A stretch of 48,101 nucleotides of DNA from positions 1 through 48,101 of IMG/VR virus record IMGVR_UViG_3300046457_000044; one strand, written 5' to 3'. The stretch comes from a virus. Position 1 is the first letter of the stretch; the number at the start of each line of letters is the position of its first letter. The translations under genes were made by a program, and so were the position numbers. Shown piece after piece: positions 22,271 to 32,400 of this stretch. Below the pieces are notes generated by a model. That model was not told the DNA's origin. It was given only the letters and a program-made list of their open reading frames with translations, and did not search any database.

Positions 22271-24092
22271 TTCCACCAACCTTCTTCCATGTGGACTTGT
22301 CACGATAATCCCCAGTACCAGACCACTTAAAGCCATTAACCACTTGGCCCGGTTTAACAGGGAATGCTTGCGGCAAGATGTAATATTTATTGTCATCCCA
22401 ATACTTCTGATAATCAGTGGTGCCTTCCATGTGTGCACCCATACGCACAACAGTATTCAAACCCTGAGCAGCCGTTTTCAATCCATCAACAGCAATACCC
22501 GCTTGTTGAGAGTCAGCCGCACTCAATCCCTTCTTCGGAGTGAACTGGACACCAGCACCAGTGAAATTAACATCCACTGCATCATTGATGCTCTTAGGGT
22601 GCCCAGTAATCAAAGTGCTAAGCGATTCCTGAGTCTTAGGGAAGTCAGCCTGAAGCTTCGTTCCAATAGCATTGGTGACAGCAGGGGTGTAAATCATCTG
22701 GAAGGTTTTCTTAGCAGCCTGTGCAGCAGTGGCGTCAATCTGTCCATGCTGAACCATGTACGCATACTGGGAGCTACTGAAGAAGTCTGCCAAGTCCTTG
22801 AGCTTGTCAGGTGTTGCACCTTGGTTAAGAAGGTTGCCAGTTTGTGACAACAAGTTATTCACTGCGTTAGAGCCTTCAGCATTACCCGCCATTCCGTCTG
22901 CCACTTTGCCACCACGCAATGTATCAATGCCGCTCTTAAGAGCCTTCAGGGCATCGGCTTCCACTTCTGGATTGCCTGCAATCTGAGGGACATACGTACC
23001 CGGCAATCCGTTCTGTGTGGGAGTCTTACCCGCCATTGCCATAGCCTTCATCGTGGCTTCCGCATTCGTAGCCATCAACAAGGAGTTATTGGTGTTCAAC
23101 ATCTGGCTAGTCGCCACCAGAGTTTTCAGCTTAGGATCGTTGGTGAGAGCATCAATCTTCGCCCTAGTAATCGTGCCCTTGTACTGAGCATCTAGTTCAT
23201 CGCTCGCCTTAGTAGGATCAAGACGCTGCAAACCAAGTTGATACTTGCTCTCAAAGATCGATCGATATGGCGTAGCCAGTTCTGGATTCTTACCCGCAAT
23301 AGATTGAATGACACCAGAGATATTGCCAAACTGAGATTGCAGCGTTGCACGAGCTTGGTCAGGCGTCATCTTGTTAGCCTTAACTTGGTCAGCAAGATTC
23401 TGAACAGTGGCATCAAATGCATCCATGTTCTTTCCTGCCATATCCGCAATGAGGCCAATCGAAGTCTCTTTCATCTTACGATCAGCCTGTTCCTGACTGT
23501 AAACATTCTGATCTTTCTGGAAATTGAACTGGGCCTGTTGCTGTGCAAGCACACGTTGAGCAGTGGTGTTGGTTTCTGCTGCGGTAACAATCACCCCTCG
23601 CTGTGCCTCTGACATATCCGGGCTAAGATGATAACCTTGAGAGATAGCCATTTGAGTCTGTTGGTCACGAATCTTCTGAGCTTCGTCCTGCTTTTGCTTA
23701 ACGAGATTGTCTGTATCACCAGTTTGCGTAGTGGCTTTGAACGCTGCATTCAGCCCCTGAATGTCACTAGCCAACTGAGGATAGGCAGCAAGGCTCTTGT
23801 TGTAGATAGCCATAGAACGCACATGGGCTTCCTGTGTATCCATCTGCCCTGAAGCCACTGCATCATTAATAGCGCTCTGCTGCTGTCCAATCTGACCAAG
23901 AATCCCATTACGGGCCTTAATCATCTGTACGTTGTAGTAGTTGTCCACTCCCTTACCAAGCATGTCCGCAATGCCACTGAGAGCTTGCGGAAGCGTACTT
24001 GCCGGTACAGGAGTTTTCTGAGTTACAACAGGGGAGTCTCCCGCCCCCGAAGGGGCAGAGAGGCTCGCTGATTGTGCACTGAAATCTGCCAT
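22263..24092 (-). CDS. Internal virion / DNA ejection protein, 609 aa
   Basis: A 609-residue protein rich in Ala, Gln and Thr and mostly helical, with a disordered Ser/Pro-rich start and no membrane segment. It lies between the transglycosylase and the giant 1656-residue protein, and its ATG overlaps the stop of the latter (TAATG). This matches the place of T7 gp15 in the 14-15-16 ejection set. No motif proves the role. The C-terminus (GTGDYRDKSTWKKVGG) is typical of ejection proteins ending in a polar tail. Confidence 0.7.
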   Translation of the reverse strand: MADFSAQSASLSAPSGAGDSPVVTQKTPVPASTLPQALSGIADMLGKGVDNYYNVQMIKARNGILGQIGQQQSAINDAVASGQMDTQEAHVRSMAIYNKSLAAYPQLASDIQGLNAAFKATTQTGDTDNLVKQKQDEAQKIRDQQTQMAISQGYHLSPDMSEAQRGVIVTAAETNTTAQRVLAQQQAQFNFQKDQNVYSQEQADRKMKETSIGLIADMAGKNMDAFDATVQNLADQVKANKMTPDQARATLQSQFGNISGVIQSIAGKNPELATPYRSIFESKYQLGLQRLDPTKASDELDAQYKGTITRAKIDALTNDPKLKTLVATSQMLNTNNSLLMATNAEATMKAMAMAGKTPTQNGLPGTYVPQIAGNPEVEADALKALKSGIDTLRGGKVADGMAGNAEGSNAVNNLLSQTGNLLNQGATPDKLKDLADFFSSSQYAYMVQHGQIDATAAQAAKKTFQMIYTPAVTNAIGTKLQADFPKTQESLSTLITGHPKSINDAVDVNFTGAGVQFTPKKGLSAADSQQAGIAVDGLKTAAQGLNTVVRMGAHMEGTTDYQKYWDDNKYYILPQAFPVKPGQVVNGFKWSGTGDYRDKSTWKKVGGNG

Positions 24093-27000
24093 TACTTATT
24101 TTCCTTAGTGTATTTATCCAACTCAGCTTGAGCGTTCTTTGCGTAATCAAGAGCAGCATTCATCTGCTTCTTGGTATTGTCATCAACACTCAGATTGGCA
24201 ATACGGGTACGATAATCAGTCATTCCCGGAAGATTGAAGGAATTGAACATTTGCTTGGTCAGGTTGGCATCAGTACCAACCGAATCCCGCTCCCATTGTT
24301 GTTGAATAATCTTCATTGCAACAGGATCGTTAGCGTAATACTGCATAGCTGCACCAGTGATATCCGTCATGAACTTAATATCCGGGTTCTCATTCTGGTA
24401 GTAGTGCTGTGCGTAAAACTTTTTAATATCCTTATATACCTGCAAAACTTCCTTTTTATGACTGTTTGTATCTTGTCGCATCTGGTTTGCCAAGTCATAG
24501 TTCTGCGTCTGCGCCTGCGAAGTGAAGCCAAATGCCTGAGCGATGGTGTCACCAGTAGTGGTGTTGCTGTCGATCAACTGACCGTATTGGTCACGTCGTT
24601 CTCCAAACTTCTGCACGAGATAAGCCTTGTGAGCGTTGGAGAATCCCGATGACAAATCCGCAGTAGAAGTGAGTAAGTCAACAAACTTCTCAGGTGTCTG
24701 ACGGTCATCGAACGGCTTAGGATTGAAGAACGAAGCCATGTTCTTAGCTACGTTAGAGAATCGAGAACCGATCAAACCAGCAGAAGGGCTGTTCATCACG
24801 GTCTGATACACACCCTGCCCAGTCAGGCTATGCCACAGCTTCAACCATCCATCCAATCCATATGGGCTCAGAGCAGAGAAATCAGCCTTGTGAGTACCTT
24901 CAAACATCGCATTAAGAGCATGGTTGTACAGAGTAGACACAACCCCATCCCTCAATACCTCTGAAGTCGTAGAGCCGTCATCCGGCAAGAAGTCGAAATT
25001 CAAAGCATTCGACAAGCCATCAAGAGCAGTTCCCCACAAGATCAAATCCCCAACAGCCATACGAGCCCTGACAGCAGGATCAATCCCACGATTGGTGTAG
25101 AACAGCATAGCCTTATGCGGCATCTGCATAAACTGAAGCATGGCAGCAGCAGCCCCTTGGTTATAGGGCATGTCGCCAGCAGCATTCATGTTGTATGTCA
25201 GGTGACGAATCTCAGCCTGCATCTGTTCCATCACAGTGCGATCTTTCACATCCCGACCAAGTGCCTTATAACGGTCATACACAGCCGCGCTATGCGCCAC
25301 CATGTTAGCAAGTTCACCTGAGTCAAAGCCCACACGGCGAAGCGTTTGCGTAACAGCAGATACACCCTTGGAAAGAATGTTCTGTTGATCGGCCAAGGAT
25401 GTAAGCGAGGAAGCAATCAGATTGTGATGTTTCACAGCTTCAGTGAATCCGCTACGATCCATGAACTTCACGAAGTCAGAAGCAACAGAACCAAAAGCAT
25501 GATTGCCGTAGAACTCATTGATGAGCTTAGGAATACGTCCGCTGATGATTCCAATAGGATTGTACGAAGTGATACGCCAAGCCTGTGCCGACTGAGTGAT
25601 AATCTGACGAAGTGGATTGGTTGCCAGATACGCTGCAAACACAGTTTTCTTCATCATGGAAAGAGGTTCTTTCTCACCAACAGCACGCAATGCACGTTCT
25701 GTAGTGGCGAAGCCTTTCTCCCCAACTTCATCTGCCATGACATTGAAGACTGCTTTCATGCCATCGCTCAAGGAGTTGATGTAGCCATTACGCAAGTAGT
25801 TGAGATATTCCCAAGTAGTACGGGCATCTGCTACACGCTTGCTAGTTGTTTCTCCAAGACGGCCAATGTCATTAGCTGACTGAGGGAAGCGAGCTTCACC
25901 CCAAGCATTCTTAGGCAACACTTCTTCGTATTGCTTCATGAAGCGCTCTGATGCAGTGTCCAGCATGTTACGCATCACAGTACGTCCACTAATGCTCTTA
26001 GCAGCCCGTTCAGCGCTCTTGGCAGGGCTATCGATATACTTGGTATCCCCAATATGGCTAGGGGCACTGGCATCCTCTAGAAGCTGTCCACGTTGACGCT
26101 GATTGATACGCCCACCAGCACTGTTAATGTCCCAATGCTCATCCGAGTTAAACCGGAAGTTGCGGCTATCGTTACGAAGGCTGTACGCCTTGGAAGGATC
26201 ATTAGCCACCATACGCTTGATGAAAGCCTTAGCCTCATTCGTATCACCCGCTACAGCTACAGTACGAATCTTGTTACCAGCACCGTCCACTTCATCAATG
26301 AATTTGGCACCGTTATAAGAAATCGAGTAGTAGCCTTTACGCTTGTTCAGCACACGGTCACTATCCTTCAACGCACGAGAATACTCTGTAGGACTTTGAC
26401 GGATAATCATATGCTCAACAGTTTCACCAGACAGCGTAGCAGGACGGCGAAGCTTAGCAATCGTCCCGCCATTGTTATACAAATCGTCTAACTCACCGGG
26501 AGCAAAACTGCGTACAGCATCGGTAGCAGGATCGTAAAATCGAGTGACATTGCGAGCGGGACCAATCGGACGTGCAAAAAGTTCTGCATTCGAATTCTTA
26601 AAGTATTCATACCCTTGGTTCCTCAGTGAACGAACAACATCAAGGTTTTCCAGATAGTGATGATCGTCCCAAAAATCACGCCACTTACGGATAGCACCAA
26701 CTTCGGCATTATTAAATCCGCGAGCAGCCAAGTCAGCTTGGTCAAAATCAATACCCTTAAAGTTCGCTTCCCGAATATAGTCATTGATCTTCGCCTGTCT
26801 TGCTTCGGGGAATGAACGGAAATCCTTTGCGAAGTCCTCTGCCTTGCCCACAAATGCTTTCTCAAACCGTGCGCCATAATCTTTAGCAATGGCAGCCGGG
26901 CCAGTGATGTGTTTATCGAGCATGCTCGCAGCGTCTAGTGCATAGCGCTGTAGGGAAGCCCGATCCCCAAAGTTGGTGCCTGCAAATCGGTCAAGAGGAT

Positions 27001-29062
27001 TGCGCTTGACAGTCAATGCACTCATTTCATCAAACCAAGAAGGATTGACTTCAGGATTGCTTTTCACCTGAATCTTGTAATCGCCTTCAAGACTACGAAC
27101 GCTTTCAGCATCTACAGGTACGTGATTAACACCTTGCTTCTCAAGAATGGTAATGTCATCATCAGTAACTCCGTAATGACGCAAGGCATACTTGGCCTGT
27201 TCCAAAGCATCTTCCGCCTTGGAGAAAGAACCACCCGGCACTTCATACACTTGATTGATGATAGCGCGATTGCCTTCCCACTTGAACGAAGTCATTGCAT
27301 CGTTAGCAACCAGCCCAGTGGCATTGCCGAAGTCATTCACCATACGTGCACGAGCTTGCGCTTGTTCAGCAGGAGTGAGTGCATTAACGCTAGTGTCATT
27401 CACCAAGTCAACCAACTTGGGATCAACTGAGTTTTCAATCCGTGCGTTGCGATCAATGTCATTCACACGAGAGAACACCACACCTGTATCCGAAGTCTGA
27501 GGCATCACGTTATTAACGATTGCCTGTTCCTTGTCTACCCCAGTGAGGGCATCCGACATTTCATCTGTGCCCTTGATAACTGCCTCATGGAATCCACGAG
27601 CAGAATCGGGATTGGCATTCTGTGCAATCTCCATCGGGCTATTCGGATTAATGTCATGCGTAACCGACTGCTTAGCCATGCGTGCCATAAGCTGTGCAAG
27701 GTTCTCTTTCGGTGCAGCTTGAACAGCCTTCGGCAGCAACAGGGCGGGAATCTTTGCTGCTGTTGCAGCTTCCTTAACCCCAGTGCCTCCTAGAAGGGCA
27801 GCAGTGCCACTAGGAGCGGCTCCTGTAGCTTCCTGAGCCACACCCATTGACCTAGGGGTGAGAAGGGCTCCTACGTCTTTCTGAGCAGCCTGTACAGCCT
27901 GTCCGTCTCCACCAAGTAATGAACCTACATTCTTCGGCTGGTTCACAGGTGTCTTGATACCTTCCTGAACAATCGAAGGCTCTGCAACATCATTCACCAC
28001 AGGGCCAGTACCTACAGTGCCTTCCTGCCGTACATTAGATGGAGTGTTGGCATTAGCTTTGGCAAACTGTAGCGACTCCTCATGCGTGAGTGCGCCTTCG
28101 CCACCCTTGACCATACGGGCCACATTCTTGCCCATCAAGCCAATGTCTTTGATCTGACTACCGGCAAACGCTAGGTCAGCAATACCACCAAGGTTGTCCA
28201 GAAACTCACTACCCATCCCATAGGATTCGGTATTGAAAATCTTATTGAACTGTTCGAATGCTTCGTGCTGATTGTCATTGCCGTACAGGAAGCCTGAATG
28301 GTTCTGCACAGAATTGAACATGGCTTTAGCCACAGCCAATTGCTGTTGAGGAGGAAGCGTTTGTACATAACCTTGCAGGTCACGAGCAGCCGTACCGGGA
28401 CGCACATACGTAGTAAAGTTCTCCCACCACTTACGGGGTACGCCTGTCTGTGCAGCTAGGTCGTTATAAACCTTGTTCTCAGTGATTGCGTTCTTAAACG
28501 GAATCAGGTTAGAAGCATGATCGAAGAACGTACTGACGGCACTTTCAGTGTCTTTAGGTTTTAGGTGATTCGACAACACCTGAATACCCGCACGAGCCGT
28601 TGCCATTTCATTCAGCGTATCAGCCGTAGAGATACGAGCGTTCTCCGAGTCAACCGTTTCACCAGCCGAAGGCTTAGAAAGAAGATTGGTTTGGAGAATC
28701 GTAGACGTATCCGTCATTACCGGATTCAGATGGAAATTACTAACTGCCTGTTGCTTCTGTTCGATAGGGGTCTTAGGATCAGCGAGAATGCCCATCAGGC
28801 TCTTTTGATCCTGTTCCTTGATGCCTGCCTGTGCCTGCTGCTTGAGAAGCTTCTGAGTGGTATCCTGCCCTTGCTGTGCCTCTCCCATAATCGTGTTATA
28901 CGAATCCTGAGATTGGAACGGATTGGCAATAAGAGAAGTGATTGTTGCTTGGTTACGGGTAGCAGCCAGAGGGGGAGGAGACGACGGCAGCGGAGAAGTC
29001 GTCACCAAATCATCAATTGCCACTGGAGAGCTAACTGCTCCACTGTCGTCAAGAATATCCAT
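24092..29062 (-). CDS. Giant internal virion / DNA ejection protein, 1656 aa
   Basis: The largest gene in the window. The first ~80 residues are Ser/Pro-rich and probably disordered, then come long helical stretches. A region near residues 330-480 contains repeated LLGGxG / ALL elements with Ala, Gly and Gln, suggesting low-complexity spacers. I see no transglycosylase, peptidase or polymerase motif; the muralytic activity is coded separately at 21617. By size and neighbours it corresponds to T7 gp16-like or P22/N4-like proteins that leave the head and form the conduit for DNA. It couples to the next gene by TAATG. Confidence 0.75.
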   Translation of the reverse strand: MDILDDSGAVSSPVAIDDLVTTSPLPSSPPPLAATRNQATITSLIANPFQSQDSYNTIMGEAQQGQDTTQKLLKQQAQAGIKEQDQKSLMGILADPKTPIEQKQQAVSNFHLNPVMTDTSTILQTNLLSKPSAGETVDSENARISTADTLNEMATARAGIQVLSNHLKPKDTESAVSTFFDHASNLIPFKNAITENKVYNDLAAQTGVPRKWWENFTTYVRPGTAARDLQGYVQTLPPQQQLAVAKAMFNSVQNHSGFLYGNDNQHEAFEQFNKIFNTESYGMGSEFLDNLGGIADLAFAGSQIKDIGLMGKNVARMVKGGEGALTHEESLQFAKANANTPSNVRQEGTVGTGPVVNDVAEPSIVQEGIKTPVNQPKNVGSLLGGDGQAVQAAQKDVGALLTPRSMGVAQEATGAAPSGTAALLGGTGVKEAATAAKIPALLLPKAVQAAPKENLAQLMARMAKQSVTHDINPNSPMEIAQNANPDSARGFHEAVIKGTDEMSDALTGVDKEQAIVNNVMPQTSDTGVVFSRVNDIDRNARIENSVDPKLVDLVNDTSVNALTPAEQAQARARMVNDFGNATGLVANDAMTSFKWEGNRAIINQVYEVPGGSFSKAEDALEQAKYALRHYGVTDDDITILEKQGVNHVPVDAESVRSLEGDYKIQVKSNPEVNPSWFDEMSALTVKRNPLDRFAGTNFGDRASLQRYALDAASMLDKHITGPAAIAKDYGARFEKAFVGKAEDFAKDFRSFPEARQAKINDYIREANFKGIDFDQADLAARGFNNAEVGAIRKWRDFWDDHHYLENLDVVRSLRNQGYEYFKNSNAELFARPIGPARNVTRFYDPATDAVRSFAPGELDDLYNNGGTIAKLRRPATLSGETVEHMIIRQSPTEYSRALKDSDRVLNKRKGYYSISYNGAKFIDEVDGAGNKIRTVAVAGDTNEAKAFIKRMVANDPSKAYSLRNDSRNFRFNSDEHWDINSAGGRINQRQRGQLLEDASAPSHIGDTKYIDSPAKSAERAAKSISGRTVMRNMLDTASERFMKQYEEVLPKNAWGEARFPQSANDIGRLGETTSKRVADARTTWEYLNYLRNGYINSLSDGMKAVFNVMADEVGEKGFATTERALRAVGEKEPLSMMKKTVFAAYLATNPLRQIITQSAQAWRITSYNPIGIISGRIPKLINEFYGNHAFGSVASDFVKFMDRSGFTEAVKHHNLIASSLTSLADQQNILSKGVSAVTQTLRRVGFDSGELANMVAHSAAVYDRYKALGRDVKDRTVMEQMQAEIRHLTYNMNAAGDMPYNQGAAAAMLQFMQMPHKAMLFYTNRGIDPAVRARMAVGDLILWGTALDGLSNALNFDFLPDDGSTTSEVLRDGVVSTLYNHALNAMFEGTHKADFSALSPYGLDGWLKLWHSLTGQGVYQTVMNSPSAGLIGSRFSNVAKNMASFFNPKPFDDRQTPEKFVDLLTSTADLSSGFSNAHKAYLVQKFGERRDQYGQLIDSNTTTGDTIAQAFGFTSQAQTQNYDLANQMRQDTNSHKKEVLQVYKDIKKFYAQHYYQNENPDIKFMTDITGAAMQYYANDPVAMKIIQQQWERDSVGTDANLTKQMFNSFNLPGMTDYRTRIANLSVDDNTKKQMNAALDYAKNAQAELDKYTKENK

Positions 29063-29073
29063 TTAATTCCTTG

Positions 29074-29583
29074 TTATTGTTGTGCTGTGGTTCCGGGAAT
29101 CTTTGCCGATTTCGCGTATGAACCATATCCCATAGAAGCAACACTGCTAATGGTAGAGAAGATAGAAGCAAGACCTTGCATCTGACCGGCTTTCTGTTGT
29201 GCATCAAATAAGGTTTGATTCGCAGCAGACAGGTCATTACCAATTCGAACACCACGGTCATAGTTGCCTTGCATCATGCCTTGGTTGCTTGAGTATAGAG
29301 TTTGCAAACTGCCTAACGCCCCAATCTCACCTGAGCCATTCTCTACTCCAGAATTCTCCGCAGACTGCATCACTCTCGCACGATTGATACGATCTTGTCG
29401 GTATTGGTCTCGTGCGGCTGCCGCTGCCTGTTGTGCATTACCTGCCCGCTGTTCACTAGCCGCTTGTTCTTGCAGGTCTTGCGCATGCCTTCCCGCAGCT
29501 CTTTGTTGATTACCGGAAATGATTGTTGTTGCAGTTGAAGCCACTGCTGCCGCAATGGCAACAACGGCTAATGCTACTGGCAT
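29074..29583 (-). CDS. Internal virion protein, T7 gp14-like
   Basis: The 169-residue protein begins with a hydrophobic Ala/Val-rich segment (about 3-24), then a long Gln/Ala/Arg helix likely to form a coiled coil, and a Gly/Ser-rich end. This is the layout of T7 gp14, the ejection protein that inserts in the outer membrane. It is first of the three ejection genes, starting one base after the GNAT gene, so the order gp14-gp16-gp15-SLT agrees with an ejection module. Confidence 0.75.
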   Translation of the reverse strand: MPVALAVVAIAAAVASTATTIISGNQQRAAGRHAQDLQEQAASEQRAGNAQQAAAAARDQYRQDRINRARVMQSAENSGVENGSGEIGALGSLQTLYSSNQGMMQGNYDRGVRIGNDLSAANQTLFDAQQKAGQMQGLASIFSTISSVASMGYGSYAKSAKIPGTTAQQ

Positions 29584-29584
29584 A

Positions 29585-30031
29585 TTAAATCTCCTTGACT
29601 AGAACAACCTCCAGAGGGGCATAGCCAAGACGTTCAAGAATCTTACGCAGAGGAGAAGTGAGAGGAGAGTTCCATGCCATCAGGTCTGCTCCTGTTACTT
29701 TTGCGTGCTCTACAGTTTTCTTGATAAGTCTTATTCCCAATGGGGTATCTCTAAATAAAGGATCAACGTATAGGGCATCGTTGTTGCAAGTGACATGTCC
29801 TTTGGAATGTACGTTGGGAGCTATAACATTCACGGAATAGCCAACGATCAATCCATCATAGAACGCAAACAATCCGAAAGCGGCATTGCTTTGTTCCATC
29901 TGTCCATACACTGCAAAATCAATGTCTACCTTCCGCTGAGTCTGTCCATACACTTCTTCCCAGTGCTGTTCGAACAAGTCTTTCAGTGTGTAGAGCGTAG
30001 GCAGGAGAGGTAGTTGTTTGATTTCAACCAT
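29585..30031 (-). CDS. GNAT-family acetyltransferase
   Basis: A 148-residue protein with GNAT layout: FGLFAFYDGLIVGYSVN (strands 2-4), NNDALYVDPLFRDTPLGIRLIKKTVEHAK (the acetyl-CoA loop in the variant form RDTPLGIRLI instead of the usual Q/RxxGxG/A, then helix 3), and LGYAPLEVVLVKEI (last strand). AGGAATCG precedes the ATG. Small GNAT proteins appear in many phage tail or ejection gene blocks, perhaps acting on a virion or host protein. A possible late promoter lies directly upstream. Confidence 0.8.
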   Translation of the reverse strand: MVEIKQLPLLPTLYTLKDLFEQHWEEVYGQTQRKVDIDFAVYGQMEQSNAAFGLFAFYDGLIVGYSVNVIAPNVHSKGHVTCNNDALYVDPLFRDTPLGIRLIKKTVEHAKVTGADLMAWNSPLTSPLRKILERLGYAPLEVVLVKEI

Positions 30032-30056
30032 TTCGATTCCTAGTCAGTAAATACTT

Positions 30057-30086
30057 TATTTACCTATTTAATTGTTGAATTGTTAC
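30057..30086 (-). promoter_or_regulatory. Candidate phage-sigma late promoter, site B
   Basis: On the minus strand GTAAC (30086-30082) is followed after exactly 19 bases by TAAATA (30062-30057), 26 bases before the GNAT ATG. The same pair with the same spacing occurs at 36460-36489 and 44762-44791. The GTAAC here also lies in one arm of the hairpin at 30083-30110, so its identity could be partly due to that stem. Confidence 0.5.
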
Positions 30087-30110
30087 GTAAGAGCCTAAGC
30101 CCTTACGCAA
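30083..30110 (-). terminator. Strong hairpin after the tail tube B gene
   Basis: A 12-base-pair stem (TTGCGTAAGGGC paired with GCTCTTACGTAA, two G-U pairs) with loop TTAG covers the stop codon of the 765-residue tail gene. No U tract follows on either strand, so it may slow ribosomes, protect the mRNA or act as a processing site rather than as a classical terminator. Confidence 0.5.
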
Positions 30111-32400
30111 CCTGATTGACATTGACTGAGATATTCCATCCTAGAATCTGGCAATCCTTTCCTTCTTCTGTCTCGAAGTAGAGTGCAATAGCCTTTCCAC
30201 GGCCACGCAGTTTGTTCTTGCTTGTGATTGCGTAGAACCCGGTGTTGAATGGATCACTCGTACTTACTACGAACCTTGGCATCCTATAGCGGTACGCCTG
30301 AACCAGAGGACTCCACTTATTGCTCTCAATCTGATTTGCGTAGTTCCATTGCGAGCGAACCATACAGCCCGACTGACTTGCTGGTGTGAAGTCAGAATTT
30401 ACTCCGCTCTCAGTCCTCACAAAAGTCATGAACAGATAGGGAGTTTGTTTGTCGATTGACGAATCACCCCCAGTTGCTGCACCTGTCAAGCAATACGCCT
30501 TAGCATCTACACCAACATTGTCAACCGTGTACCAGTCCTTGAAGTTGGTGTTGTAGTAGTAGGAGATCGTGACGTACAACGATCCACCAACATTCACCAT
30601 CACGAAGTATCGAAGGTATTGTTGAGAATCAACTCGTGATGAGCCAGTGCTTAGCACTTCATCAGTACCAGCGAATACAGGCTCACCAGCAGAGAACACT
30701 TGCGAGGATGTATCAGAAGTAATGGAGGTTTGGGACTGGAACATGCCGCTAATTTCAGCTACGTTGTTCGGTGCGTTGAAGATCGTATTGCACGTAAACA
30801 CACCTAACGCTGAATCGAAGATAAGTTCCTTGGTTGTAGAGGACTCAGTGAAGAAATCTCCCTGTTTGTAAATCCACCGAATCTTCTTGTTGATGATATC
30901 GTAGCCACCAAAAGCCTTCTGCTTAGAGAGACTTGGAATAGCTTGGTAGAACGTCTGGATTGTAGTAAGAGTCAAACTCGCTACTGTCAAATCCCCAAAC
31001 TGATTCTTACCAATCTTGTAGATACCATCGTTGGCCCAGTAGTAACAAACATCCCCTTCAAGAACAATCGAATGAGCAGACGTGCCACCAAACGAAGAAA
31101 TCCTATCGAGTTTGTAGCTGGTGGCTGTGAAGCCTGACGATTGTGTTCCACCAGTAAGCGCCCATACCCCGTTCTCAGCAATGATGACAAGGCTGATGCC
31201 CATTGAGTACATGCCAATGATGTTCTGTGCACCGGCAACCTTCACAAAGCCACCATCCGTATCTACGATATCTGAAGCATCCCGTGAAGTCGGGTCTCCA
31301 TCTTGGTAGCACTTATTAATGTCTTGCTTGTTCTTAATAAGCTGCGAGAAGAACACGTAGTTGGCATAGTTGGGAGAGCGCTTATCTCCATTGATAACTT
31401 CACCACGGAAGCCAGAGAAGAACACTCGCCCTGCAAACTGAGCCACACAGGTTGGGCCATAGGGAGTGTAATCAGCAGGGAATTCAATTGGAATCCCCAT
31501 CATTGGATACTTGGCTGCATTCTGCGTCAGCGCATTAGCTCTACCATATCCACGCTGTAGCGCATCAATGATGAAATAACCCTTGGCTGAACTGAACTTA
31601 GCTCCCAACACTTCATCGTACATGTTGGTGTACATGCGCTCAAAAGGCTGTTGGCTGCTTGCTACCGATTGGAATTCCAAGCCTGCCCACACCTGTTCAG
31701 CGTTGCTAGGGAACTTACCTAGGTCTCCATTGAAGTATTCATACGGGCTTTGGTTAATCCCATTAGAGCCCTTACGAGGGATACCCCAGCTCTGATTCTG
31801 TAGGTTGTATCGATGCTGTGCTGTGTCATTCCCACGGTATGTAGGATCAGTCTCATACAGGGGTTGCGTGGTTTCCTCAATACCCCAAAGGTCACGAACC
31901 ATGATCCGTTCGTATGAGAGGGAGAAGGTACTAGTAGCAGAGTCAAACTGAATAACTGCAAAGCTCTCCGTACCAGAAGCCACAACCAAAATACCTTCCA
32001 CATCTGTCAGAGAGAAGTTGGTTGCTGTAGGAAACTGGGAGATAGTCACCTGTCCTGCAATACCGCTACCTGTAACTGCCACTTGATCTACATTGAAGAA
32101 CAGCAGGTTATTGCTAATCTGTAATACTGCAAAGTTGGCATCAGGATTACCACCTGCTGCTGTCCATTTGTATGCCGTGTATCCAACGCTACCAAGCTGA
32201 GTGAAATCCAGCCCGGTAGGAATCAGTTGGTATCCCGGTTCATAGTCCATTCCCAAGCGGCGCTTACGACTGCCATTGCGGAACAGTTCAAAATTAACTT
32301 CGTCTGCCGATGAATTCGGTGGGAAGTTTAATGGACTTGCTTCAGTGATAAGCCCGCCAACGAAGTTATTAACCTCACCTCTTTGGCTTTGCTTCGGCAT
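30103..32400 (-). CDS. Tail tubular protein B / tail nozzle protein
   Basis: The 765-residue protein begins with RGEVNNFVGGLITEASPLNF and continues PPNSSADEVNFELFRNGSRKRRLGM, a start typical of podovirus tail-tube B proteins (proteins of the T7 gp12 type), which form the nozzle below the tail tube A ring. The rest is beta-rich with many Tyr, Asn and Thr. It is coded after tail tube A and a small gene, as expected. The small upstream gene couples by TAATG. Confidence 0.75.
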   Translation of the reverse strand: MPKQSQRGEVNNFVGGLITEASPLNFPPNSSADEVNFELFRNGSRKRRLGMDYEPGYQLIPTGLDFTQLGSVGYTAYKWTAAGGNPDANFAVLQISNNLLFFNVDQVAVTGSGIAGQVTISQFPTATNFSLTDVEGILVVASGTESFAVIQFDSATSTFSLSYERIMVRDLWGIEETTQPLYETDPTYRGNDTAQHRYNLQNQSWGIPRKGSNGINQSPYEYFNGDLGKFPSNAEQVWAGLEFQSVASSQQPFERMYTNMYDEVLGAKFSSAKGYFIIDALQRGYGRANALTQNAAKYPMMGIPIEFPADYTPYGPTCVAQFAGRVFFSGFRGEVINGDKRSPNYANYVFFSQLIKNKQDINKCYQDGDPTSRDASDIVDTDGGFVKVAGAQNIIGMYSMGISLVIIAENGVWALTGGTQSSGFTATSYKLDRISSFGGTSAHSIVLEGDVCYYWANDGIYKIGKNQFGDLTVASLTLTTIQTFYQAIPSLSKQKAFGGYDIINKKIRWIYKQGDFFTESSTTKELIFDSALGVFTCNTIFNAPNNVAEISGMFQSQTSITSDTSSQVFSAGEPVFAGTDEVLSTGSSRVDSQQYLRYFVMVNVGGSLYVTISYYYNTNFKDWYTVDNVGVDAKAYCLTGAATGGDSSIDKQTPYLFMTFVRTESGVNSDFTPASQSGCMVRSQWNYANQIESNKWSPLVQAYRYRMPRFVVSTSDPFNTGFYAITSKNKLRGRGKAIALYFETEEGKDCQILGWNISVNVNQVA

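Noticed and set aside
24128-29185. Several plus-strand open frames of 100-206 codons opposite the giant virion gene
   Set aside because: All are antisense to one continuous, coupled gene and have shadow-like composition.
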